Source: Phyllostachys edulis (Eukaryota; Streptophyta; Magnoliopsida; Poales; Poaceae). From it: a stretch of 64,000 nt of DNA. The notes below the pieces were generated by a model. That model saw only the letters and a program-made list of their open reading frames with translations. It was not told the origin of the DNA and did not search any database. The stretch is taken from the NCBI GenBank assembly GCA_036346405.1, contig CM070562.1, positions 99,226,284-99,290,283 on the forward strand, read 5' to 3'. Below are positions 24,744 through 37,396 of the stretch, in pieces. A program made the translations under genes and the position numbers. The stretch's first letter is position 1. Every line of letters starts with the position of its first letter.

Positions 24744-25948
24744 TCTGTGTGCCTATTTTCACATAGTTCGTATGCGTTCGCTAGTGTAGGACTTGGTACA
24801 CACTTGCCCTATGTGTCAGCTGTAACAAGTTGGAACAACTACAGCCGGTCGGGTTACCGCAGCCGCTTGAGGTGCCCTCTCATGTTTGGGAAGACATCTA
24901 TGGATTTCATCGAGGGATTACTGTGTGTCGATGGAAAATCGGCGATTCTCACTGTGGTGGACCATTTCTCCAAATTCGCACACTTCCTTCCATTAGCGCA
25001 TCCATATACAGCAAATTCAGTTGCTTGTGTTTTCTTCGACGAAATTGTACGACTCCATGGCTTTCCGAGCTCCATCCTGAGCAATAGAGATCCTATCTTC
25101 AATAGCAATTTTTGGACAGAGCTTTTCCGACTAGCAGACGTCAAGCTGCACCGCATTTCCGCTTTCCATCCCCAATCCGACGGACAAACAGAGGCCGTAA
25201 ATAAAATCATCACCATGTATTTGCGTTGCCTCTCCGGTGATCGACATCGACTGTGGCTTCGCTGGCTTTCTTGGGCGGAGTATTGTTATAATACGTCCTT
25301 CTAATCGTCATTGCGAGACACTCCATTCCGGGTTGTTTATGGCCATGTGCCTCCTTCGCTTCGTCCTCGGGATGACGGATCGTCGGCGTGGTCTGCGATT
25401 GACCGGCTTCGTGAGTGATCGAGACAAATTCATTGCGGTTTGTCGTGAGTGGCTTCTTCAGCACTGTGATATTACAAGAAGCGAGATGGCGTCAAACATC
25501 GCGAGCTCCAATTCACTGTTGGGCAGTGGGCTTGGCTCTGTGTCCACTATTGTCCAGCCGCATCCATCTCACTTAAAGCACACAAGAAGTTAGCTCCTCG
25601 TTTTTATGGATCATATTTGATCATTGAACGGATTGGCTCCATCGCGTATCACCTTCAACTTCCGCCGCGAGCTCGCATACATGGCGTATTTCAAATGGGC
25701 CTCCTCAAGCCTTTCCACGGTGATCCACCGACATGTACCCCTACTTTACCCAAGCTGCATCGTGGCCAGGTTTACCCTTCACCGCGTGATGTCCTTCGTG
25801 CCCACTTGGCTAGGAGTGTGTGGGAAGTACTTGTCCAATGGATAGGCCTTCCAGACTCATAAACATCATGGGAACCAGTTGATAAATTTCGCAATCGCTA
25901 CCCCTCATTTCAGCTCAAGGGTGAGCTATTCCCCGAGGAGGGAAGAGA
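24744..25948 (+). pseudogene. Ty3 pol, integrase and chromodomain part (resumes after the LINE)
   Basis: It resumes inside the integrase zinc finger (HTCPMCQ, about 24800). The catalytic core follows with MDFIEG (first Asp, 24900), SNRDPIF (second Asp, 25085) and GQTEAVN (Glu, 25190). A TAA stop at 25302-25304 and later frameshifts break the frame. The chromodomain-like end (VLVQWIGLPDS, about 25825-25860) stops at a TAA. The polypurine tract GAGGAGGGAAGAGA sits at 25935-25948. A chromodomain at the integrase end defines chromoviruses and directs integration toward marked chromatin. Confidence 0.88.
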
Positions 25949-26412
25949 TGTCATGTGGGAAAATACTACAGGAGGCGCAAGCAACTAGGGACCCTTCCAT
26001 CTACGTCTGGTTCATCCGAATCAGACAAGCAGCAGGATATCTTTCCATCTATGACTGGTTGATCCGAATCAAGAAAGACTTGATTTATTGCTTATCAATT
26101 AAGAGATAGTATAGGATACCCCTTCCGGGTATTTGGCAGGCTAGATTTGTACCCCTTCAGGAGCCTTAGTGAGAGATTGATTGTTAGGATATATATTCAG
26201 GAGACTTCGTATCTCCAGAAAATAACAGAGAGAGTTACCAATCTATTATCTTCCTCTACTTCCTCCTACTGCCTGCGCCTGATCCCTCCTTGCGCATCTC
26301 TTCTTTCCCTAACCCTATCTTCCGCTCACCACGGCTCCTGGCCGCCGAGGCCCTGGGCCAAAACCGCAAGTCTACCATACGTACAGGTTACGCTCCGGCA
26401 CGGGCGTTGACA
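25949..26412 (+). repeat. Ty3 chromovirus 3' LTR, 464 bp
   Basis: It starts TGTCATGTGG and ends GCGTTGACA. It matches the split LTR at 13201-15010 throughout, including CTTCCTCTACTTCCTCCTA and CCGAGGCCCTGGG. It is uninterrupted here and shows the empty LINE site at about 26145 (GCTAGATTTGTACCCC). Confidence 0.92.
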
Positions 26413-27158
26413 ACAACGGAACCAGTACAGTAAGAGTAGGTTTCTCAAAACAGTAATATGAAGCGGTAATTGACATAAATCAGACAAATATCCATATGTC
26501 CTGCTCAACTCAAGAGAAAGCTATGGTACTGTTACAATGTCACAATAGCTGGTAGTGGAGCATTTCCATAAAAAGAAAAGAAAGAGTGCTGTCCAAGCAC
26601 TACTAAGTGCAAAATTCCCATCTTTCTCAGCAAAATCAATTGCCCGCACAGTTTTAGTTCCTGAATTGGTGGCATTCCAAATCCCAACCTCCCAAATCTG
26701 ACAAATGATCAGCGTACGTAAATGGTGTGCATTAGATTACTAGAGCTCCGATCATAACGCTATCTGCTACTGGGTCTCCATTCGGAAGACACCTCCTCTT
26801 GGACTTGGAAGTCGTCCTACAAGCCCTTGAAAAACATGAAACCAACCAGGATATGGTACATAGTGTAACATACATAAAATATTAGCAACAAAGAGTACAT
26901 GGGGGCTATTAGGGGCAAGAACAAGCCCAAAAAAATAATAATAAAGATTCCTTGCATTTTCAAAATGGCAATTACAACATTTTGATAGGCATCAGTACAA
27001 AACAAAAAAAAGAACGATACAATGCCAAATGTATTGTATTAATCCCAGGCCTACCTGCTTCTAGGCAAGGTGGATGTGTATTGACATGTTGATTTTTTCC
27101 CTTCTCTTATCTATAACTGTTTGTAGAACATAGGGTACAGACTGGAACTCTGGTAGAA
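26413..27158. other. intergenic and SPPA 3' region
   Basis: No gene or repeat is recognised. The part next to 27159 would include the SPPA 3' UTR (minus strand). A signal for polyadenylation could not be singled out. Confidence 0.4.
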
Positions 27159-30100
27159 TCAATCAAAATAGTTTACGATGCCTTTTATGAGCAAGAAGAG
27201 CTGGTTTTCTCCTGACATATTTTCCAATCTTTCAAACAAAATTCCGTCCATTCTAGCTTGGACTCCATTTAGGGAAGTGATGTCCGGGAGCACTCCCTTC
27301 ACTGCCCTGTCAACTCCAAGCAATGAACCCCCAATGCTTGACAAGATCTCCGGAAATGTTGGTGAGGGTTTTGAGACCTCAACTAGCTGGACCTGCATTG
27401 TTCAGCAAACAATCAGCATCTGGATTAACTGGAAGGTGAACTCCAATTATGTATTTCTTTCACTTGAAAAAACTCCATGAATACGGCAAGCTTGCAACAT
27501 TTGCGGAGAAGTGAAAATTTCAAAACTATGAGAGCAGAATCCATTGGGAATCCAAACTGAAACGGCTGAATGAAGATTGCAAAACATTGCTATTTGCTGA
27601 AGTACTGCCCTTGATTACTTCATCAGAATGCCAAGCATTGAAAAATGATAAAGACAACTTAAGGCAATTGCTAGAACCATATAATTACAGAATTGAATGT
27701 AATTATGTGATCATTCAACCCATTCATAAAACCTAAATACACTGACATATATGTGCATGGGAGGCCTTTATTCAATAAATACTCATTATTTATAGAAGAA
27801 CCAACCTTTTTATCCTGTGGTATATTAGCTTTCTGTTTTGCAATAGCAAGAGCTTGTGAGAATCCACCTAGTGAGTCAACCAACCCTCTTGAAGCCGCAT
27901 CCTGGCCGCTCCATACCCGACCTTGTGCAACAATCTCCATCTGATCAACCTGGTGGCACAAAAACTCAGCACACGCTTGAAGAAATATGAGCTGCTCAGT
28001 ATCTGAGGTCAATCCTTACACTCATTGAACGTGACATGGCCGCTTTATCTCGAAACAATGCATAAGCATTTTGTGCTGACTTCTCAAAAAGTTCTGCCTC
28101 ATCCGGTCTGTGGAAATATATCACATTCTTTAAACACAAAATGGTTCACATAATAGTGAAACGTAAAGCATAAAACAACAAATCTAGAACCCATCACAAT
28201 AGTAGTAGGCACAGACGGCCAGGCCCACTCGTAGTAAAATAGTTATCTAGCTGCACTGATGCTCCATTTTAGTGGGAGGGAAATGTGCAAATGCTGGATG
28301 GAAATTATTTTCTCCAAACAAATTTAGGCAAAGAGTTTAAACTTGTTAGCTAAAAGATACTACAAATTGCAGTTATCTTCTTTCCTACCATGTGGCAAGT
28401 GTTTTGCCCTTGGTTTCTTGTAACCTCCCTTCGTGAGGATTCTTGGTTAATGCAATAGCAAAAAAGCTCTCGGCATTTTCTATTAAAAAACATGCTAGAC
28501 GGAAAGAAGTTTTCTTTCTTTTTCAAACTAAACAGAGCATAGCTGTTCATGGACTTAACAATCAATTCTAAAAACAAAGATGACATAATCTATTAAGTAA
28601 TACGGTTAATTACAAAATAACAACTGACCTAATAAACGACAGTATAAAAGTCAACATTCACTTAATTATATTTTAAAATTAAAATCTGACGAAGAAAAAA
28701 CTAAACAAAAATATTGAGAAGGAACATTCTACTTGATCTATGATGAATTCACATCATAAAACCAGTTCTTCACTTGTCTAAAAATGGCATACCGCATACA
28801 CATTGAATCATTCAAACTACACCACAATTCCAATGACTGCTTTCATGTTATTATTACTACTTAACATATTGTCCAACAGCACTGTGATGAACGAAGTGCC
28901 AATCATACCTTAAAGGGCGTTGGTCAGCAGCATTAATCTCCGCATATCTACCCTTAGACAGAATTTCTTTATTGAAGTCAATCCTCTCATACAGCTTTTG
29001 AAGGCAGAACTTCCCTGTTCTTCCAATACACCAATATTAAAATAGGAATAACACACAGCAACAGCTAATTAACTGTCTAAACTCCGAAATAGAGTAGAGT
29101 AGCAAGTTCAAATTTGAGACCACTGCAGGAGAATCAACTTAGATTCGATGCGGAAGACTTATTGCTAGTCTAGCAAGACCGCAAGAACACAAGATAATAA
29201 GGATCACCTGTAACAACTCCAATTGATCCTGTTAGAGTAAGTTTCTCAGCAACAATAACTGGTGCAGCCATCGCCATATAGTATCCACCACTTGCAGCAA
29301 CATCAGACATGGAAGCAACCACAGGCTTGGAGTCGGCTAGAAGTCGAATTTCCCTCCACATCCTAGTTCAAATAAGAATAATCAATACATAACTGAAATT
29401 CTGCTGCGGCTACTGGACAGATAAAACCTGAGGCATAACTTACAGATCAGAAGCGAGAGCATCACCGCCAGGGCTGTCTATGCGGAGGATAACAGCTTTA
29501 TACTTCTCTGACTCTGGAAAGGGTAATAAATTTCTTCTTAAAAAATAGAGAATAGAATTATTCTGTTACGAAACAGATGAACTAACAGAAGTTTGCACTA
29601 TATGTAAATGTTCATATAAGCTATAACAAGTGCTTCTACGGTCCATGCTCTGTGCAAATGGAAGAGGGAAATTTCATCTATAAATAAAATAGGGAATTGA
29701 GTCTAGTTTAAAGAATGTTCGGATGTATTATATTTTTTTGTAACAAGTCTTGGTCTCTCGGGGTTGAGAATTCCTCTTAGGTTTGCTCAAAGCCTCAAAT
29801 ATAAGGTAATAAGGGTGGGAGGTTTCCATACAATGACTTATCTAGGTTTCTCCTGACAAGTGTGTTTTTTTTTTTCAAAAAAAGAAGAAAGCTAGCAGAG
29901 CTTAATGAAGATATTTTTTTCAGGTTTTATTAATCTTTTATTAATTCTTTATGCAGATTGAGTTCAGTTGGTTAAAAAAAGAGTATTGTGTCACAGAGAA
30001 AACACTATTAACTTTGCATTCCCACTCAACTTTCTGGTTCATTGTTCAACTCCAGTTTTTCCAGAACCACAATGGTTTTAAGAAGCTGAGGAATTAATTC

Positions 30101-33100
30101 CTACAGATGTCCTCGAAATCAAATAGCCAACCATGTCTTGTTTTGTTTAACATCCTTTCCCTTTGTAACTGGGGGTTTGCTTCAGTACACCTCTTTTATA
30201 AAAGTTCACGAATCTTAAAGCAAAGTAGTTAATATTAGGTGATAGCAAATCTATATCCAGGGATTAAAATCCCGGCCGGTAACCGCTTACCGGAGGGGGG
30301 CCGGGATACGGGATCCCGGCCGGTAATCCCGGGTTTTTCAAATTCTAATTCTAAATTTCAGATTTCGAATAGTTTTTAATCAAATTTGAACGAACTTTAT
30401 CTGGGAAAAAACCGGTTTAACCGGTAACCGGTCCCGGCCAACCAGCGGGAAATAGCCCGGGTCCGGTTCTTTAATCCCTGTTTGTACCAACCAACCTATA
30501 AAAAAATCAAATTGAAGATTAGATATAGATATAGTCTTGAATATTAGGTAGGATCAAATCATCAATTTGATTTATTTTTTAGCTTATGCATCTTTGTCCC
30601 CATCTAATATTAACTACTTTGCTTTAAGATTCGTAAAACCTTTTTAAAAAGAGGTGCACCGAAGCACTAAGCAAAATGCATCCGAATGTCTTTCTCCCGA
30701 TGAATTTTATTAAATATTGTGGCTCAACAGGCTGTTAACAGAAGAGAGTTACAAGGTAAGCACAGATTGTGTGCTACGTGGAAATTCGGAATCCACATCT
30801 AATCTGTTTAAAATTGCAGAATACCTGAGTGCTGGTTGGTATTAAAAGAATTTTGAGATAGGACAGTAAGACTTTAGGGATTTCAAATCAAAGACAATAA
30901 TCCTACTCATAAACTTCGAATCAAATTTACATCTGACAGAGTACCAACTGATTGCTGATGTTGCTGATACAACATATCAAAATTACCTCTAACAGTACGT
31001 ATCTTCTCGATTAACTGCTCAGCAATAATGCCCGAACCTGGAACACTCAATGGGCTGCGAGTACGTGTTATGCTTCCAGACGCTCTGATAACTGCAATTT
31101 GTTCTCCTCCTCCTTGTAACCCAAGAGTCCATTTACTTACGCGAGAATATTTACTGGTAAAGAGAACCAATGTCAGTTCATTAAATGAAACAATGAATAC
31201 ATAGGTGTTGACTTTCTAGATTAATCAAGCAACATCAAATAATAACTAAGAAAGCGAGTGTGCCAAAAAAAATCAACAAGCACTTCATGGTACAAGAAAC
31301 TGAAGAAAGGGAAACTGCAACATTTGATATACAATAGGACCAGAGTTCTGGTCTCAATGGTTATTGTCTGGTTTCCCATAACCAGCCTAGGTACAGTTTG
31401 ACCAGTTCGATCCAAAGAGGACCTCTATTTAAGGCTATTTTTCCCACAATGTGTGTAACTATTGTGTATATTTGAAATATCTATGTTAAAAAAAGCAAGA
31501 AAAAACCAAACAAAAAAGGGGCCGGACAAATCCTGAAAACTGGTTGGTTTCCACAGATTTTCTGGAACTATAAATGTCTAAGTTACCTGTAGTCAACCAT
31601 ACGCAGGCTTTTCTTGTCTTTCTGTCCTACTCTCTCCTTCAACATTGTCATTATCTATTGAGTAAGACAATAGCAGACAATTGTTTTTCAAAAAAATTGA
31701 TGAAAATAAATATTTCAGTATGCAAATTCAAATAAATAATTCAGAATGGAAATTTCATATCTACTTTCTCAGTTTGTCAAGTCACATATCCTGAACATGC
31801 CCATGTATGCATAAAGAAACTCCAAATAAGTTTGAGTTAGCACTTTACCATATGCAGAAGAAAAATAAAGTTAATTATAAAAGGGGGCATATCATATTTG
31901 TATTTTTACTCCTCATAAACACATTTGGGTTTAAGACCTGAACAAACAAAATGCTTAAGATAATTTTAGTGGAAGATAGAAAGTAATTGCAATGCAATAG
32001 CTCCCTCCTTAAGCTTCAGAATTTGGTGTTCACACCGTATTATAACATGACTCTTAGGGCCTGTTTGGATATGAGGATTTTCTTAATCCTTAGGATTTAG
32101 CTCAAATTCTAAATAAATCCCAAAAAGTCCCCATCATGCAAACATCCCCTTAAGATGGAGGAATTGCTTCAGGAACAAAAATGCTTTGCGTCATCTCTTC
32201 AGGTACATGTAACTATTTTTGGAGACATGAAACACAGAAAATGCAAATAATTTGTTGCTTTCTTAGATTTGATCGTACAAAAGACGAACCCGTTGTTGAA
32301 ACCTGAAAAATCACTTTACTTTCCTAATACGAATTAACCATGGATGTGGGTAAAATATGTATAACTATACTTATCTCAGTTAAGTTTTTATGCAATTTAC
32401 TTGGCACTTAGTAAACAGCTAGTGAAGGAAATTGTACCTCGTCATCATACAGTAAATCTGTTATCCAACCTTCTTCCTTAAGTCTGGCAACCTGATAGAC
32501 TCCTGAATTAATAAATTCCTCGGTTTCTTCTTTTTTCTTCCCTATAGAAGAAAATCTCTAATGACAACTTTTCCTTTAAATATTTGAACAGATTTATTGA
32601 AATTACCATGTATGGAAGATATTGTATCCAGCCAGTTTCCATAAATATTGTCAAGCAGTGTGGCCAGCATCTCCCTAACTTCATTTGACATGCTCTTCCG
32701 TGCAAGTTGGTCCCCGGCACTTTTGTAGCGACCAATTCGTTGAATTTCTGGTTCTATTCCAACTTTCTCAAGAACACCTTACCAATCGAATTACAAAGTA
32801 TTAGCTACCCTGAAAGGAACTTAGCTGCATTCAGGTTGTTTCATTTTGTGGAACAATAAGAGATATAGGATATGACCAAGCTTACTAAACTTGGTTCACA
32901 ACGAGAAGCGAAGATATCAGAAATGCATTAAACATTATAACAGAATGAAGGATTGTTGCTGTGCAAATCCATCTAATCAGCAGAATAACATCTGTAGTTC
33001 TGTTGCACCATAAAACCACTAGAAATCAACAACACCCTTTCTACTGCTAACAAGTGAAATTTTGAAACAGGTTTGAGGATCAGCATAAAACAATACTTCT

Positions 33101-34189
33101 TGTTCACGATGCATTTAACCAATAACCATATCAACAAAGCAGAAGTTTCATGTCATTTTCGCACATGCACTTACCTCTGAGAAATGTTTGCTGAACAGTT
33201 AGACCAAACAAAGCAACATAAGCACTTGGCGGTGCATACAGCTCACCACACGCACAAGCAAGGTAGTACTCTTTCTCCCCACAAACAGGCATATAACCAA
33301 CAACAAATTTACCTACAAAAGCATCCAACAATTGTTCATCATCCGACAGGCATGTACAGAAACAAGACACCATATTCAGCATAGCTTCTGATTACCAGAC
33401 TTCTTGAAATCCACAATGTGCCTTCTGATCTCATCTACCTTCCCCCACCCACATCTCAGCGGTTCTATGTGCAGATAGATGCCCGATATTCGTGGGTCGT
33501 ACGCTGCCTTCACAAAATTCTCGCAGATTTGTGGCAACGACAGCCCTGACGAGAAGCGCGTCTTCAGCTGATCGGATATCTGCGGCCATAAATACACACG
33601 ATAAAAAACCAGAGTCGCATAATGCAATAGCAAAATTGACAAATGTTGGAAAAATCAAAACAAGTCTAGATTACAACAGAATGACAAGCACGCGTGAGTG
33701 AAGCGAACACTAAAAAATTATCTAGAATAGCAAAAGTAATATATATATATATATACTAGCATAGAAAAATCAAGGCGTCTCTGAGGATAAGACTTTCAAA
33801 ATGCACGAAATGAGCGAATCGCACCTCGCCCCGAAGCTTCATGTTGAGGACGCTACCCTTCCGAATGCGCTTCCACGGCAGCTCCACGAGCATGCGGAGC
33901 TTCACCGCGAGCTGGCTCCCCACCCGACCTCCTCCACCTCGAACGCCGGCACCGCGGGGGGAGGCTCCTGGGCCTCTCCGGCGGCCGGAGGCGGCTCCTG
34001 CTTGGTGGGACCAGGGGAGGACTCGATGGCGCGGGCCGGGACGCGGAGAGGCGACGGGAGGAGGCGGCGGGCGGGGGAGGGGAAGGAGGCGGAGTGGCGG
34101 TGCATGGAGGGGGAGAGGAGGAGGGTGGTGGCGGCGGAGAGGTGGGAGCGGTGGTACGGCGCCGAGCGCAGCACGAGGAGCCTCGCCAT
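27159..34189 (-). CDS. SPPA: SPPA, chloroplast signal-peptide-peptidase-type serine protease, 13 exons, frameshift in exon 1
   Basis: Light-related thylakoid protease of the SppA (protease IV, S49) family. Exons in transcript order: 34189-33825, 33579-33396, 33312-33175, 32777-32607, 32541-32438, 31654-31587, 31153-30987, 29513-29444, 29362-29208, 29014-28909, 28107-28020, 27949-27806, 27392-27159. All introns are GT-AG. The start gives an Arg/Ser/Leu-rich transit peptide (MARLLVLRSAPYHRS). The first S49 repeat includes VGYMPVCGEKEYYLACACG and the catalytic lysine motif GRYKSAGD (exon 4). The second includes RIDSPGGDA and the nucleophile motif AASGGYYMA (exon 9), then GSIGVVTG. The exon sum is 1994 nt, one short of a multiple of three. 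The reading frame changes in exon 1 within a CCCC run at 33918-33921; before it the frame reads EVEEVGWG and after it QLAVKLRML. Corrected length would be about 664 aa, close to the Arabidopsis protein. This is either a lesion or a sequencing error. Confidence 0.9.
30178..30666. mobile_element. long-TIR MITE in an SPPA intron (host of a nested element)
   Basis: The left end TGCTTCAGTACACCTCTT and the next 60 bp are the inverse complement of the right end near 30605-30666 (AAGAGGTGCACCGAAGCA), including the block AATATTAACTACTTTGC/GCAAAGTAGTTAATATT. It lies in the intron between exons 7 and 8. The terminal repeats are interrupted by a second element at 30258-30480. A target duplication was not clear, so the superfamily is unassigned. 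Confidence 0.7.
30258..30480. mobile_element. hAT-like MITE nested inside the intron element, 223 bp
   Basis: It starts CAGGGATTAAA and ends TTTAATCCCTG, an 11-bp perfect inverted repeat with CAGGG ends typical of hAT MITEs. The interior is rich in CCGG and GGTAACCGG palindromes. Flanking 8-mers do not match as a target duplication, so the hAT assignment rests on the termini only. Confidence 0.7.
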
Positions 34190-34583
34190 TGTTCGGGAAG
34201 CACCCTCGTCGCGGGGTCGGGGACTAGGGGATGGAGTGGGGTGGGGGGAGGGAAAGGTAGCGGGGTGGAAGGGGTGGAACCGTGGAAGGGGAAGACTGTG
34301 CTGGGGGTATGTTGGACCGGGTCTAGGGATTGTGGGGTCGGGAGTAGAGGGGCGGGGGGATAGGTCCGGGGCGGTTGATTTGGCGCCACGTTGAGCGCCA
34401 GGCGAGACGGAAAGAAAAGGATACTTGCACCTTTTGAAACTCCATGGGTTATCTTTAGTTCTAGACGTCGACGAGGAGGATTAAAAAATTACTAAAATTT
34501 TTGACCGAATCCCTTTCATCCAAACATGCCTTACATTTTTAGGGTTTGTTTGGATGTCAGGAAAAGAAAACCCTATTCCTTCA
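34190..34583. other. SPPA upstream region
   Basis: The first 210 bp are GC-rich (runs of GGGG and CGG on the plus strand), consistent with a leader or CpG-rich promoter of the leftward SPPA gene. The remainder is AT-richer. No TATA box is evident. The candidate DNA transposon begins 394 bp upstream of the SPPA ATG. Confidence 0.4.
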
Positions 34584-37309
34584 GGCCTTGTTTGGAAAGA
34601 CCGGGATCGAACGGGATCGGGGATCATCCACCGGGAACATCCCGGCGGGGTTTTTTTCCTGGTCGACTCAATGTGGTCGCTTGGCTTAATCCTGGGATAG
34701 AAAACCCCTCCCCCGTTCCACCCCAATCCACGAGGGTAACTCGCCTCGTCTCGGTCGCGTGTTTCTTCCGTCGCAGCGTTGCTGCGCTCGCGTCTCGTGA
34801 CTCCGCGCAACTCCTCCGTCGTCTACTCCTTCGAACGGCGTCGCCTCCCCCTTTCTCCCCCCTTGCCTCCGGTGACGAGGATCCCGCCGCCTTGGGAGGA
34901 ACATCCGGTTAGTCTCCTCCTCCTCCTACTACTATTTCTAGGGTTTGTAGCCTCATTTTTTTTTCCAAATTTTCTTTACCAGATCTGTGACACCGGGGTT
35001 AGAGGGAGAGAACTCGGCGAGAGCTTCTGACCCAGCGCCATCCGTGGCGGTGTTGCTTGAGGAGACTCTTCCAGTGTGGGGAATCGAGAAGCCGCAGATG
35101 GGAGGTGGCGACGCAGGTGTCTTGGAGATTAGTCCTCCGCTCCATCTTCTTAGGTTCTTGGTTTGTGTTACTAGAATTTATACCTTGTGTATGGATTACA
35201 TTGCATTGCTTCTTCTTCCAAACTTTCTCTTTTTGTGTTAAGTGGTGGGATCTCTCTTCCCTTTTGCTTCCTCCTCCCGGATCGTTGCGTTGGTGCTCGG
35301 TGATCTAGACTCCCAAGAAAAAGCTCATCAAGAATTTCTTTCTTATAGTTTGGTTGTCCAAGATTTGTTTTAGTCGAGGTTGGGTGTCTAACATTATTAT
35401 CCTTCCTTCTATGAGAGAAGAGTAGATCTTGGCCGCGTAGTCATCGGTCAGGTAGATGGCCGAGTAGGTTCATGAAGCTCTTATGGTTCACTTTGGACAA
35501 CACCGAAATCTGAAAGAAAAGCAATTGTTAATACACAACACTTACAACAGTAGTACTAAGTTAGTTGACTCGACATAATATGTAGCTTTCTAGTTTTGTG
35601 CATGACATATTTACCTTGTTCCTAAACTACTCCTTGGACCGATCTGACCATTCTTCGGCAGACTTAATTGAAGTGGAGACAATAGCTATTTCAGCTCCAC
35701 TTGACAGAGTTCCCTTATACAATGCACAGTCAGATAAAGTGCCAATCACATTGCTGAAATCCTCACAAGCTTATTCAAGTTCTACCCTTCCTAGAGAAGG
35801 CACACCTGCCCACAAGGTAAAACACACTCAACATCTACAAGTACAATTTGTCACTCTTTTTCAGATGTAAATTGCACGAGGCACAATGTGACTTGATTCT
35901 TGGTGTTTGTAACATTTTTTTGTAGTTTAACACCAGACTTACCATTTTACTTGCTTTAAGTAACTTCAGTGGTGTAAACTCAAATCATATATTCATATGC
36001 AAGTCGGATGCAATTAATATAACCTTTTACCCTTATGCTTGAGAAAATAAGAAGTGACTTGTCACGAAGGCTTTGCTTAGTCATTGTCATTTCATTGAGA
36101 GCCCATGGTTGATTACGATCAGTTCCTTTTTTTGGCCATTTTATTGCCTTGTCGTGAAGTTGTATCTTTGTGTGGTTTTGTTTTCTTTTAGTATACAATT
36201 TTCTGCTGCTTATTTATTCCCCTGTACTATACATGGAGATGTTGTGTCTGATGGGTAGGTGGAGATATGCCTTTCATAAATAACTAGGGACCGGTACCAA
36301 GGCACCCTTCTTCCTTTGTTGAATACTAGGATCAATGGTGATCTTGATCATGCTTGGATAGTATAGGAAATGGTATTGGGACTCGGATATGTTACTCAGA
36401 TATCTTTGCTTTGTAATGCTTCAAAGACATCTTAGGTCTGTTATGTCCATTACATTAGCATTATATGCATCTATTTTCATCTATCAAATCTTTGTTTTGT
36501 CTAGTAAATATGCTTGATGCATATGTACATTAAATATAGTTGTTTTGCACCGTCAAATCATAATCATTTAATCCTACATTTCGTAACTCTAGTCCATCAT
36601 TACTTGCTTATTTCTCGTTTTACTTCAATGCTTTACATTGGTCGTGCCATTTGGAGTTCAAGTATTTTACATGATTACATCCAAATTCATGTTCCCATCA
36701 TTTGCTAGATTCTCAACCTCACATATTGTCTCTTAGTAACGCCCATTCTAAGGAAATTTAGAAAAGGATTTGCGGTGACATAAGTCTTGATATTGTTTTT
36801 TACTGAGTGATACATGATTTTTTTAACTCTAATCGACAAATAAATAATTGAATTTCATATGCGTGTTTTGCTATACATGCATTGACAACTGGTCGCCATC
36901 ACAAAGCGCCCCTTTGCAAAAGTGAATTTCATATGTAGCCGTACGTGGCCTTTGAGGCATGACACAATGAGTGTAACAGGAGATAACATCATGGAGATGA
37001 GTTGTACAACCTTTTGACATGTCCGTTGAAATATTGGAATGCATCTAAATATATCTGACTGTTATGAACTTTGTGGTATCATGTTGTTGAGATTGTCATG
37101 TTGAGATTACTGTGGATTTTTTTACGTCTTTCTCATGTTGTTAAGGTTGTCACGCAATGTTGATTATCTATTTTTGTGGATTTTGTACATCCTTTCAATT
37201 AACTTTCAAATTTTCTAAACCGCTTATAGATTTTTCTATGTTTACGTATTGTAGTTTTTTGTATTATATATATATATATATATATAGATTTTTCTATGTT
37301 TACGTATTG

Positions 37310-37396
<87 letters not shown>

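Noticed and set aside
32058..32155. GGGCCTGTTTGGAT start resembling a MITE end inside an SPPA intron
   Set aside because: No matching inverted end or target duplication was found nearby, so it was not called.
33801..34394. Plus-strand Gly/Arg-rich frame of 197 codons opposite SPPA
   Set aside because: It is the antisense shadow of GC-rich SPPA exon 1, which has splice-supported coding on the minus strand.
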